23,529 nucleotides of DNA from Pleurotus djamor. Taxonomy: Eukaryota; Basidiomycota; Agaricomycetes; Agaricales; Pleurotaceae. The stretch spans positions 1 to 23,529 of the forward strand of contig JAPEVF010000697.1 in the NCBI GenBank assembly GCA_029747585.1. The letters are read 5' to 3'. The notes beneath the pieces were generated by a model that saw nothing but the letters and a program-made list of their open reading frames with translations, made no database searches and was not told where the DNA came from. Shown here piece by piece: positions 1 through 11,100 of this stretch. The first letter of the stretch is position 1, and every line of letters starts with the position of its first letter. Both the position numbers and the translations under genes were made by a program.

Positions 1-273
1 TAGGAGGAGTAGAATAGGAGATTGTAACTTGGTGCAACTACTTTGTGAATGGAGAAGATGAAAAGAAAAGAGTAGAGAAAATTCAAGTAGCCAGGAAACA
101 GTAAATAATTAAATGAGACTATAGACTAAGTGAATCAAGACAGAATAGACTTTACTAGCTAAGAGAAAAGTGGTACGGCTGATTAGGTAGAGTCCTGAAG
201 TGTGGTAGTAGGAAAATAGGTGGGGTGACAGAGGTAGAGGAATGCATAAAAGAAATAGAAAATATACAAATTC
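1..273. other. Purine-rich non-coding stretch at the window edge
   Basis: The + strand is strikingly rich in A and G, with many gaaa, gaga and aggag runs, and has frequent stops in every frame. I see no gene, tRNA or clear repeat boundary. It lies directly before the recombinase remnant, so it could be unrelated DNA into which the element was truncated. That is inference. Confidence 0.4.
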
Positions 274-645
274 ATGTTCATATCCCAAGATTCAATTTTG
301 GGGTATGACAGCGTCAATACAGTACCCCAGGACAAGCACCTGTTTTCGTGGCGGCATAAGAATGGTCTACGCCCCTTAACCCGAACAGAATTCCTGAACA
401 CGTTAGCACCAATTGCAACATCCCTCTCCATGGAACGTCTGCAAGGCCATAGCATCAGGATTGGGGGCACGCTTGAGTTTCTTCTCCGCGGGACATCGTT
501 TGAGGTTGTCAAGTCCCTCGGCCGATGGAGCAGTGATGCATTCCGCCTTTACCTCCGCCAGCACGCAGTGGTAATTGCTCCATACATACAGGAATCCCCG
601 ATGCTGGAAGAATTCACGCGCATTGCAATGCCCCCGCCTCGATAA
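274..645 (+). pseudogene. Tyrosine recombinase C-terminal fragment (mobile-element remnant)
   Basis: The open frame encodes about 123 residues that match the catalytic C-terminal part of tyrosine recombinases found in fungal Crypton- or DIRS-type elements. Visible signatures are GHSIRIGG (the H-x-x-R box, about residues 59-66), then GRWSSDAF with Trp at the second His/Trp position, then the expected nucleophile Tyr in FRLYLR. The N-terminal half and the first catalytic Arg are missing, and a stop codon lies 15 bases before the ATG in the same frame. The fragment is therefore a 5'-truncated relic that is probably inactive. I saw no reverse transcriptase, terminal repeats or target duplication that would assign it to one superfamily. 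The remaining frame is intact to its stop, which suggests a recent truncation or an unseen upstream exon. Confidence 0.75.
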
Positions 646-976
646 TCCCCTTGAATGGTAATGTCCTTTGTCTGGCTCCTTCTACTTCCTGGGTGGCTAA
701 CACTTCGCTTATCCGCGTCGCCAGCCTGCTCCTACCAAACCGGGTATCACAGCTTGCTAGCCACCCCGAAGATCTCTTCCAGCCGACCGACCCTCCGGGG
801 TCGATCCCCATACGCTTACAGCTTCAAACAACTCATAGGACACTTTCAATAGTAGACTCAGCTCTATTCCGTAGAATAATAAATCCCATTGCCTCCACAA
901 ACGACGATCAGAACTACATAGACAAACGTTACATAGGACATCTGAGGTACCCTCTACATACCCCCCGCGCCGTCAT
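646..976. other. Gene-free stretch between recombinase relic and ribonuclease pseudogene
   Basis: I find no supported gene here. The two overlapping short frames have no family signature. The last 60 bases occupy the promoter position of the ribonuclease pseudogene. They share a 'taccctcta' string with the promoter of the ribonuclease copy at 20457-21069, but no TATA-like box is visible. Confidence 0.4.
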
Positions 977-1631
977 ATGTTCAAGCTTATCGCGTCCTGT
1001 ATCACCTTTCTTCTCACCTTCAACTTCAACAGTGCTGTCTTGAATAACAATGCTCTCACTCCGTGGAACTGCGAGAAACAAGGTCTACTTCTAGTATTCC
1101 ACTCGTATGGCGCAGGCTTATGCTCATGTAGTCGTCATCAAGGATAAGACTGAGTTGTAGGAAAGAGCTACACACTCGATCAGGTCAAGTTTGCCCACAC
1201 ACACGGACGTAATTATTAGGCCAAGGGAAAATAGGTGTGGTACGTCTAGCCAACTCTTCAAGTTTCTTGCTTACGTTTCTGTTGACACTCTCACCCTCAG
1301 CAAAAGGAAATACCCTCACGTCTTGGTAACCGCGAGGTGGGCATCGACACTGTGCGCTTTCTGCGCTCCCCAAGTTGATCCAGGCCCTAGAAACTGCGCT
1401 GGTCGCAAGCTTGCGCCGCTCCTTTCCAAGAATTCCCCATCTTGCCTGACAGGTTGTACACAGGGAAACCTGACGACTCAGGAGCCGAGAGGATCGTCTG
1501 GGATATCAAAGGCAACTTTTCTGATTTGTTGCACCTTTATCCAAATGTGAAATTGGCTTATGACATCTTTGTTGGTAGGTTGCATGACCCACAACGGCGT
1601 AGCTCAGAGGAATTCGTTCCAGCTGTGCTAG
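977..1631 (+). pseudogene. Decayed T1/N1-type secreted ribonuclease gene (dispersed copy)
   Basis: This is the same five-exon gene as the four copies at 16497-21069, on the opposite strand. Recognisable exons are 977-1082 (signal peptide starting MFKLIAS), 1161-1239, 1301-1336, 1391-1523 and 1579-1631. Several independent lesions are visible. There are two in-frame TAG codons in exon 2 (1217-1219 and 1232-1234). Exon 3 has one base fewer than its 37-nt relatives, which shifts the frame just after the Pro-His active-site pair. The donor after exon 4 is changed from gt to at (1524-1525). Two conserved Cys are lost: Trp in exon 1, and Ser at the end of exon 4. Exons 4 and 5 still read EFPIL, GAER and MTHNG, so decay is fairly recent. 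Its introns are retained, so it arose by DNA duplication and not through an mRNA copy. I do not expect a functional product. Confidence 0.88.
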
Positions 1632-1744
1632 GAGTCCGACCCAGGAAGTAGTTGTAGCGAGGACTGAATTACCACGTGTGACAATGTAGTCGCGATTCAT
1701 ACAACCTGGAGTACAAGAGGGTGTACAGACAGAAAGAACCTCAA

Positions 1745-2629
1745 TCATTGGTAGGCTAGGCGAAACATGAACTGGAAACTATACTGCTTAGTGTCAGGAT
1801 CCCAGTGTGACCAATTCCAGTATCCCGCGTCGTCTGTTTCATCCTCAATTTCGCGTGCGGGGATGCGGAAGGCGATCGTCTCGTAGGGTTCCGCGGCGAC
1901 CTACGTGGATAAAGTCAATAGGCTGGACGCTAGGAACAAGTAAAAACACACGATAAGGTATTGGTAGGCTTTGTTGGGAGGTTCCCTCTTTTGTTCCCAT
2001 GCACTCATGAAACGACGTCGAGGAATCACGTCTGGCTTTATCTGGGGTAAATGCACTTGCACCATCATCCCCTCTTTACCAGTATCCCTATCTCTAACCT
2101 TGGTGACTCGGTACCCAGGCCGACCAATCTTCAAGAAGATTTTTCGTTGAACACTGCTTTGGGTAGGTGCAATCATCAACTGGGTGTCCTTGGCGTCTCT
2201 CGCAGCGCGGCGAGCCAGGTTGGTTTGATGTTTTTTACCTTGCGTATGGGCAAGGTAGGAGCCCTCATTGGTGTGGAGTGTAAGGCATAGACGACATTCT
2301 AAGGATCCAAGATGGTTGCGCAGGATGTATGGGTCCTAAGGGGAATAAAGGGTTGGTGGGGGAGAAACATCGTAACGTGCGTTACGCACTTTTGCGAGGT
2401 CAATCGTCTCCAACGCGAGCTTCCTGAGTCGCTCTCTTCTGTCAACATTGGTTTCTGAAGCACCTGCAACACCACCGCCACCGAATTTCGAGCCCACACG
2501 ATTCTACGCGACTCTCAGTGCGCGGTAATTGTTGACAAGTCATTCGAGCATACCTGATAATCTAGAATTACAGTATTGGCTCATTACTTTTGAAGCCTTC
2601 AGAGTGTTTGTGAATAAAAACGTACCCAT
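1745..2629 (-). CDS. SF3A2: Splicing factor 3A subunit 2 (SF3a66 / Prp11)
   Basis: Subunit of the SF3a complex of the U2 snRNP, which acts in the nucleus when the branch point is recognised. Exons on the minus strand are 2626-2629 (4 nt, ATG G), 2554-2561 (8 nt), 2390-2503, 1952-2335 and 1745-1900, giving 221 residues. The N-terminus reads MDYQNRVGSKFGGGG, the family's typical start. A matrin/U1-type zinc finger follows with Cys56, Cys59, His72 and His78 (ECRLC...AHTQGKKH). The SF3a66 core then shows KIGRPGY, RRRFMSAWEQ, AAEPYETIAF and WNWSHWDPDTKQ. Animal homologues carry a long proline-rich tail that is absent here, as is usual in fungi. The two tiny first exons are required to reach the conserved start. 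The gene diverges from RRP5 across a 164-base shared promoter. Confidence 0.93.
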
Positions 2630-2793
2630 TGCGGCGACAGTCGACGAACTTGGGGTGCGGCGGCTGGTTGGGGAGAGAAGGGTCTGGCTGACGTAAGACC
2701 ACGCGCTCGATCACTCTCAAAAATTCTTTACAGGGGTCCGAGGTCGTCTACCAACAAATCGCCCCGTCGATCATCCCCTACTTTTCAGTGCCT
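2630..2793. promoter_or_regulatory. Shared divergent promoter of SF3A2 and RRP5
   Basis: Only 164 bases separate the two start codons, which point away from each other. One gene serves splicing and the other ribosome assembly, so co-regulation is plausible but is inference. I see no clear TATA box. Confidence 0.5.
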
Positions 2794-5700
2794 ATGGCAG
2801 CTTCAAAGCGCACAAATGATACGACCGTGGACGAGCGAAAAACCAAGAAGCCCAAGACGGAGAAACACGAAAAGGCTCCAACTAAATCGAGGTCTACACT
2901 GTTGACGGATGAGGTCGACTTTCCTCGTGGTGGTGGGACGACGTTGACTCCATTGGAAGTCAAGACTCTGCGCTCGGAAGCAGTCAAGGAAGCTAATGAA
3001 GAGCTTTTCAAAGTCGGTTTCTACTTTCATCGTCTGGATAAGTGTTAAATACTGAACTGACGTTTATAGGAAAAATCTGCCGCACAGAAATCTAAGAAGC
3101 GGAAATCATTAACAAAGGGTGCGTCGAAGGTAGCTCAGAAAGAGAAGAGCGACACGATACGGATTGAGCATCTGAACTACAAGGTTCGTAATACCGTGCT
3201 GGTGGGTTTAATTATGCTGAAGTGAGTCTCTAGCGAATAAACGTTGGAATGAAGATCTTCGCACAAGTTGTATCGATACACCCTCTTGCACTCATCGTCT
3301 CGCTACCGAATCAACTATTTGCACATATCCCGATCACTCACATATCATCCCCATTGACTGCCCTTTTGGAGAGTAATAGTCAAAGCGATGAAGAGTCGGA
3401 CATGGACGAAGATTCTTCACCACAAAATCATGTTCCAGAGCTATCTGAATTGTTCACAGTCGGGGACTACGTTCGAAGCGTCGTCACTGCTGTACATCTA
3501 GCTGGTTCAGGAGATACCTCTATGCTTGGTCGGACGCGGGACGACATGGTTAAGATCAGTAGACGGGTTGAACTCAGTCTTGTTCCTGAGCGAGTCAATC
3601 AAGGCGTGCATAAAGAGGACTTGAAACCAGGTTTCGTGGGTGTCTATTTCTTTCCCATGTCGCAGGCAGCCTTACTTTCTATTAGACATTGTCAGCGTCC
3701 GTGCAGAGCATTGAGGACCATGGATATATCCTTGACCTGGGTATCGCCGATATGCCTGGCTTTCTGTCTTTCAAGGATGTCAAGAAACATACAAAAGAGG
3801 GCGCACCTCAATTCCAAGTAGGCCGTCTACTCCATGTGACGGTCTCTAAAGCTGCGCAGAGCGGACGTTCATGTCATGTTTCACTTGACCCTCACACATT
3901 CTCCACATCCCTGGTACGCACCTCTTTCTTCCATGCGATTCTGTCATGAGGACCGTCTTAAACATCCCGTTCGATCTCAGACAAGTGAAGTCACCAATGT
4001 TACTTCCGTCCTCCCTGGCACATTGGTGCAAAGTCTTGTGACTGCCGTCCATCCTACGGGCCTCAATCTGCAAGTACTAGGTTTCTTCGACGGAACCATA
4101 GAGCAGCTCCACCTCGAACCTGATCACAACTACAAAGTTGGCAAGAAGGTTAAAGCCCGTATTTTATATGATTATTCCTTGTCGCCTCCCCGATTTGCTC
4201 TTTCTCTCCGGCGCCATGTTGTTTCTCTCAAACCTAAGTCTATATCGAAAGAAGAGGATGATGAGGCCACACCTCTTCAGACCGCATACCCACAGGGAAC
4301 CATCTTGGAGTCGGTCAAGGTAACCAAGGTTGAACCGGATCGAGGATTGTACGCGGAGATTGTACCTGGGCTTGAAGGCTTCGTTCATGTACATACGTCC
4401 TTTATCTCCTTTCTCCATTGCTCAAAGATATGTTGTAGATCTCTCACGTCGCTGACGACCATGTCCCTACTCTCCCATCTTCCTCAGGCCCATACAAAGT
4501 TGGTTCCTTACACCGTGCTCGGGTCACAGGGTACTTTGCCTTCGACGGTATCCTTCAGATCAGCTTGAAGCCCTCCATCCTTGCCCAGAAATTCTTCCAC
4601 GTCGAAGAACTTGAGGTTGGCGAAGTCGTCAAAGGGACTATCAAGAAGCTGGCGGATAGCGGCTTATTCGTTTCGCTCTCTGGTAAATTTGATGGTGTAG
4701 TTTGGCCTAACCACTTTGCGGATATCGCCTTGAAACATCCCGCGAAGCGGTTCAAGCCCGGCGCGAGCATCAAGTGTAGGGTAAGCATCGCTCCATTCAG
4801 AACCCTCCGTTGCTTATGCACAACATCTCGTAGATCTTGAACATCGATACCGTCCGAAATCGAATATCATTGACCGCTAAGAAGACATTGATCGATTCGT
4901 CGCTTCCAATATTGACCAAATTTGAAGACGCCAAAGTTGGCATGCTTACACATGCCGTTGTGTTCAGAATAACGGAGAAGCAATTGATGATCGAATTCTT
5001 CAACAACCTCAAAGCCATCATCCCAGCGAAGGAGGCCAGGTACGCCAACTCGTCCCTATTGTAAAACACCATTTTTACCCCTTCGTTCACAAGTGAATCG
5101 AAACTTTCATCCCTTAGCGAGGCATATTCCATCGGGAAGGTTCTCAAAGTCCGCATCATTGGTGTCGACCCGGACTCGTCGCGCATCGTTGCTAGTGTTC
5201 GACAAGCATCCTCAGCGTTTGATCTACCGTCTGTAGATCTGGATGAGATTGAGATCGGGGACACCGTCCAGGGCTCAGTCATGGAAGTTCACAAAGAGAA
5301 TGTCGTCCTCTCGCTGCAGCCAACCAAGATCAAGGCTCTCTTATCACTCAAGAACCTTGCTAATCACCGCGGCTGCTCTGCATTTGACCTCCAAAAGACG
5401 CTTCGTGTAGGCGCTGAACTTACTGAGCTAGTGGTTGTCACGAAAAATACCGAAAAGGGCTTCGTCCTTGTCGCTAATAAGCCCAAGTCGAAACCGAAGG
5501 ACACTTCTAAAAGTCAGGTTTCGCTGGACACCGTTCAAATCGGTCAACTCGTTTCGGGACGCGTCACGCGTCATACTCGTAACGGTGCTCTCTTTAAATT
5601 TGGTCCTCATCTTGGCGGGATACTCCATCCTACAGACCTTTCTGATGATTACGACTCTACGGTTGGACTTCCCGACGTGAACAGCGTCATACAGGCCGCG

Positions 5701-7971
5701 GTAATTGGCATCGATACGGAGAGGAAGCAACTCGTTCTTTCAACACGGCATTCCATTATGAATCCTTCCGACTCATCTGTTGTCAAAGATCGTATCATCA
5801 CCGGTGTCGCAGATCTCAAACAAGGCGAGACTGTTCGTGGCTTTATTAAGAGCATCACGCAGCACGGTCTTTTTGTGAGCATTGGTCGGAATATTGATGC
5901 CCGCGTTCAGATCAAGGAGCTTTTCGATGAGGTATGAATCTCCTCTCAGGAGATTTGATTTCAAATTCTGACAACCACTTTCAGTATGTCAAAGATTGGC
6001 AGCCGCGCTTCAAACTGGGCCAGATTGTCAGTGGTCGAGTCTTATCGTATGTCAACACTTTCGTCATACGTTCATGTTCATTGATCCCTTCATTGTTGTA
6101 GCGCGAATGCCAATGACGGGCATGTGGAGGTGACCTTCCGATCTGGGGACCTCAGTAAACCGAGAAAGTCCCTATCGCTCGCTGACCTTTCCGAAGGTCA
6201 AAGGATCGAAGGCACCGTGAAGAAAATTGAAGACTTCGGCCTTTTCATCCAGATTGAGGACTCTAAATTATCTGGGTTATGCCACAAATCTCAAGTACGG
6301 GCAGTCCCGTACCCTATCAGACTTCACTAGATCTAACTATCGCATTTCAGCTTTCGGATAACAAGGATGCAGATGTGACCGTCGCTCTTCGGGGCTTCCG
6401 CGTTGGAGATCGCGTCAAAGCTGTCGTTCTAGAAGTCACTAAGGGCCGTATATCCCTTGGCCTCAAGCCCTCTTATTTCAAAGATGGTGGTGGAGAAGAA
6501 GGGTCTGACGCTGAGATTGAAGAAGCGGAGGAATCTTTCGAGGGCATTGAACATGAAATGGCCGTCGACGACGACGATGATGATGATGATGATGTCGTCA
6601 GCCAACCTGGTGCCCCCATGGCGGCTGATAGTGTGGCCGATGATTTTGCCGATGAAGAGTCCGAAGACGAGATGCAAATCGACACCCATAACATCTTGCG
6701 TACAGTCGAGGAGCCTCGACGTGATCCTGGCCCGTCAAAACCGCCCGCACCCTCGCTTCGTCTTCAAGGCGGGTTTCAATGGTCAAGTGGTCAACTTCAG
6801 GACGACGATGCATCGGAAAGGGAGTCATCGTCAGACGAAGGCGACACCGCAGAATCAAGCAAGAAAAAAAAGCGCAGAAAGAAGGCGATCGAACAAGATT
6901 TAACGGCTGATATGCACACCAAAACACCGGAATCCAATGCCGACTTTGAGCGTGTTCTTCTTGGCTCACCGAACTCTTCATATCTTTGGATTCAGTACAT
7001 GTCATTCCAGTTGCAACTCTCCGAAATTGATAAGGCCAGAGAAGTTGCGAAACGTGCTCTCCGCACAATAAATTTCCGTGAAGAACAAGAAAAACTCAAC
7101 GTTTGGATAGCCCTCCTCAACCTTGAAAATGTTTATGGTACCGATGAAACGCTGGAGACTACCTTCAAGGACGCGGCTAGACACAACGATTCAAAAACTG
7201 TCCATCTCCGCTTGGCTACCATCTTGGATCAATCAGACAAAGTCAAAGTTCGTCTCATTGTCCATTCTTGTCTTGACATACGTCATTTTGACCTGTATTC
7301 TCCACACCAGAAGGCGGAAGAACAATACCAACGCACTTGTAAGAAATTCGGACAGAGTTCAAAAGTCTGGACATGTTTTGGAGAGTTTCTGCTCCGTCGC
7401 GGCGAAGTCGAATCGGCTCGAGCCCTTCTTCCTCGAAGCTTGCAGAGTCTGGAGAAACGGAAGCGTGAGTTTTCTTCGTATTGTTTGCAACAGCAACCAA
7501 TACTTTATCCAGACATCAAGACGATATCGCGCTTCGCTCAACTTGAATACAAACTTGGCGACGCTGAAAGAGGCCGGACTATCTTCGAGGGCATCACCGA
7601 CTCTCATCCTAAACGCTGGGACATGTGGTCAATATACATTGACATGGAGGCTGGTCAGCGTGATATACAGGCCGCCAGGTGAGCTAATACCTGGGTCGAA
7701 TTATGGACGGGGTTTGAATCACGTCTCAGGAATATATTCAATCGTGTTCTGTCCAACAAGATGACCAGTCATAAAGCAAAGTCAGTCGTTCCTTGGCTCT
7801 AGTTTCCGCATCGCTGACATGAACAAATATCCCCAAATATCCCTTAGGGCTTTTTTCAAAAAATGGCTTGAGCTTGAGCGGAGGATCGGGGACGAGGAAG
7901 GTGCGGACGTGGTCAAACAGAAGGCTATCGAATGGACTCAGCGAGCAAATGCTCAAAAATATATGTTGTAA
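2794..7971 (+). CDS. RRP5: RRP5, rRNA biogenesis protein (S1 repeats plus HAT/TPR repeats)
   Basis: Nucleolar factor of the 90S pre-ribosome, needed for early pre-rRNA cleavages of both subunits (family knowledge; human PDCD11/NOL1-binding homologue). Fifteen exons: 2794-3012, 3070-3183, 3234-3635, 3686-3913, 3981-4388, 4439-4780, 4834-5039, 5094-5931, 5985-6046, 6102-6294, 6351-7247, 7311-7464, 7513-7678, 7730-7780 and 7848-7971. All phases agree and the product is 1467 residues, shorter than yeast Rrp5. A basic Lys-rich N-terminus is followed by many S1 RNA-binding repeats (about residues 107-1060; for example VGKKVKARILYDYS, LADSGLFVSLSGKFDGVVW, IGQLVSGRVTRHTRNGALF). Next is an acidic linker with a poly-Asp run near base 6570. 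From about residue 1196 come C-terminal HAT repeats, opening with the hallmark DFERVLLGSPNSSYLWIQYM. A GTG lies just upstream at 2788; the ATG at 2794 is preferred. Confidence 0.95.
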
Positions 7972-8191
7972 CCTGGATGATGGTCAATAATATTATGGAT
8001 GAGAGTAGTCAATAACCAGCAGCCACTGTAACTGCCCATATGCAATATATATGACGACGATATCAGCACTGAAGAGAGCAAAGGTAGCAGGGCAAAGGAG
8101 AAAAAGAAAATCCAAACGAGCGTGACGACAGATCAGAAGGCCGAAGGGTATATATACACAAGAACATGGAAAGGAAAATACAATATAGAGA
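7972..8191. other. Convergent intergenic region between RRP5 and the Tea1-like gene
   Basis: These 220 bases separate two facing stop codons. They are AT-rich, with several 'atatat' runs that could serve as 3'-end signals for both genes. No gene is visible. Confidence 0.4.
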
Positions 8192-11100
8192 TCATGAGCG
8201 GGGTGACCGAGTTCGTTCGTAAAGATGATCAGAATCGTTATAATCACTGGTCGGTCGGCGGGTGCTCATTGAGCTAGCTGCAAGTTGCCGTTCCCAATCC
8301 TCCAGTTCACTGGATAGATGCTCAAACGCAATGGCGTTCTCGGAGCTGGAAGTACTGGTACGTCGACCAGACAGTGGCCGACCCTGGCCAAAGGTAGGTT
8401 GATCGACATCGAGCAAGAGCTCAATCTTGTGTGAGAGTTGCTCGTTTTCACGGCGGAGGTTGAGGTTTTCATTGCTCAGCCTCTCAGCCAAGGTTTCGTC
8501 GCTGCCATTACGGGCTACGACCAATGACTCCTTCAGACGCTTCACATCGTGGTTAAGCTCCTCAATTTGAACCAGCCTATCGTCTGATTCCCGCCGTGAG
8601 GCAACCAACTCATCGCGAAGATTTTCCAAGTCCTTCTCCAAGGAATCCAGCCGGCTGCGAAGATCCTTGTTTTCATTGTGAAGGCGCTGAACCTGGCGTT
8701 GAGAATCGATGAATTGGCTTCGAAGTGCTTCCGAGCCCTCGTCTGAGGATGGTGTCGAGCGACCATTGATACCACGCGCTCGAGCTGCAAGGTCAGGGGT
8801 CTTCACACCAGCACGACTAGCATCGAGATCGGCCTGCAGTTCAGTGTTAGTCTTCTTCTGCTTGGTGAGCTCGTCACGCATCCTGCGCATCATCTTCTCC
8901 GTGCCCCTGAGGAGAGATCAGAAGCTTACACCAAAACACTGAAAACCTTGAAACTCACTTGACATAGTGAACGGCCAGTTGATAGTCCTCTTCCATTTGT
9001 TGCATGCGCGATTTGTAACCTCGTTCAGTCTCCTCGAGCTTCCGCTCTATCTCGATGGCACGAGCCTCCGCTTCGTGTGTGCGCGAGGACGAATGCGAAT
9101 TGGCACGCAGGGAATCGAGCTCGGAAGTGACCGCGCTTAATCGGTTTTCCAACTCTGCCTTCTGGCGCGACAACTGAGAAAGCTCACGTTCAGCGTCTTC
9201 ATGTTGGCGAGTGCGTTCGCTAAGCCGTTGTTCAAGGTCTGCAATTGCTTCTGATGCTGAGCTACCGTTGAATTGCGGTCGCATGTCTTCGTCGAGGAGG
9301 ATGCCATTCTCGGAGAGATAGCCACGGAGCATATTGAGCCGGAGGGTAGCGTCTGCCGCAAGTTTGGATTTCTCTTGTAGTTCTGATTCCTTCTCAGAGA
9401 GATCTTTGCCCAGCGAACCGCTATCGTGCATGGCATTGTAAAGCTGTGATCGCAGCCCGATGATCTGAGCGCGAAGTTGTGACTGCTCTGTGTCGGTCTC
9501 GCGGTTACGCCGCCTTTCTTCAAAGAGCTGCCCAGTGACGTCCTCCAATCGAATATTGGTGTCGGAAAGGAGCTGACGTAAGCTATTCGCCTCGTTCTCC
9601 AGGGTTTGGACCTTATCCATGTGTGCTCGAACAAGGCGATCTTCATCGGACTTAAGGTCACGATGCGAATCCAAGATCTCGCCTAACCGTCCAGTGGTAA
9701 GAGCTCTGAAGGCATCAGCCTCTTCTCGCGATTTGGCCCAGGAATTTTCAACCTCACGCAGTTGCGCCCGAACACTCTCAACCTCCGTTGTTCGAGTCTC
9801 CAACTCTCCACGGATTTCGGCGAGATCGGCCTCCAAGCTCGTTATCTGTTCGCGTGCCCTCTGCTGCTGAGCTTCGGTATCTTCGTTACGAGCGGAGGTG
9901 GCTTGGATCGCAGCGCTCGCTTGCTCCAAAGCTCGAACGTGTTGATCGCGCGAAAGCTTGAGTTCCTCGAGTTGAGCCTGGACATTGGATTCATCAGCAA
10001 GCTTCTGCTCGAGGAGCGAAGTCTGCGAAAGAAGTTTCTCCGAGTATTCGCGTAGCTGAGCTTCCAGGCGATTGTTACCCTCGAGCAGAGAGGTGTTCTG
10101 TTGCGAAAGCCGCGTTTGGTTTTCATTGAGCTTCTCCGCACGTTTGATAGCATCGGCGGCGCGAGCATCTGCATCCTCGCAAAGGCGTGTTTGTAGAGCA
10201 AGAGCATCGCTTAACTCGGACATTTGCCTATCCTGATTCCAGCGCTCTGTCATCATGTTCGAGACCTGGGTTTCCAACGCCGAAACACGTTCCCGTTCAG
10301 CTTTCGCAACGTCTGAATCATTGGAAGCTTCAAAGGCAGCCAGCTTGGTTCGGTAGTAGGCAGCTTCATGCATAGCACTCTCCCTTTGACGCTCAGCCTC
10401 TGCGACACGATCGGAAGCTTGCTTGGCTTGGTCGGACAAAGTTGTCTATACAGAATGATCAATACTAATTTGGACCAAGTTTGAACCGATTAATTACCTG
10501 GATATGTGCCTTGAACTGCTTGAACTGGAGGATCATTTCCGATCGTTTGGTATCCTCCGGACTATTTGACACTCCATTCACCATGTCCGTAGGGGAAGCA
10601 TCCGTGGTCTGATATATATAACCTGAGCGTGCGGCCTTCGATAAAGCCTCCTTCATCCAGGCCAACTTTTTCTTCATCCCATCCAGCTCGACCTCCTTAG
10701 CCTTCAGTTCCCTAACAGCATCAGCAGACATGCTACTGACGGAGCCGTTTGCAGTGCCAGGACGATGGAATGCTCCACCTGTTGGGGAACCATTGGCTGA
10801 TGACTGATAAAAGGCATCGGGAGGCGGCTTGCTGCGATCCACAGTCAATGGTGAAGCGCTTCGTGCTGCGATCCCCGCCGCTACGTTGGCGATATTCGGA
10901 ACATGGCCATTCACGTATTCCATGCTTCCGTTGGCCGGGGACATTGCTCTGCTCGCCACGCTACCAGGACTCTTCGCGCGAGGATGCCCTGACTGTGAAA
11001 GGTTTTCCGGAGACATTGCTCTTTCACGAGAGGTATGTGATTCGGTAGTTGCAGTATCATGGCCATCATCTGTACCGGCAACATCGTCATCGTCACGTCT

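Noticed and set aside
690..760. Possible Mpv17 relic upstream of the ribonuclease pseudogene
   Set aside because: Only a short match (gtggctaac) to the Mpv17 last exon was seen, with no extended similarity. It is too weak to call.
6568..6597. gac/gat repeat in RRP5 as a microsatellite element
   Set aside because: It codes for an acidic poly-Asp tract in frame in the linker between S1 and HAT regions, a normal feature of this protein.
7123..7764. 213-codon + strand frame
   Set aside because: It is in another frame of RRP5 exons 11-13. The RRP5 frame carries the HAT-repeat signatures.
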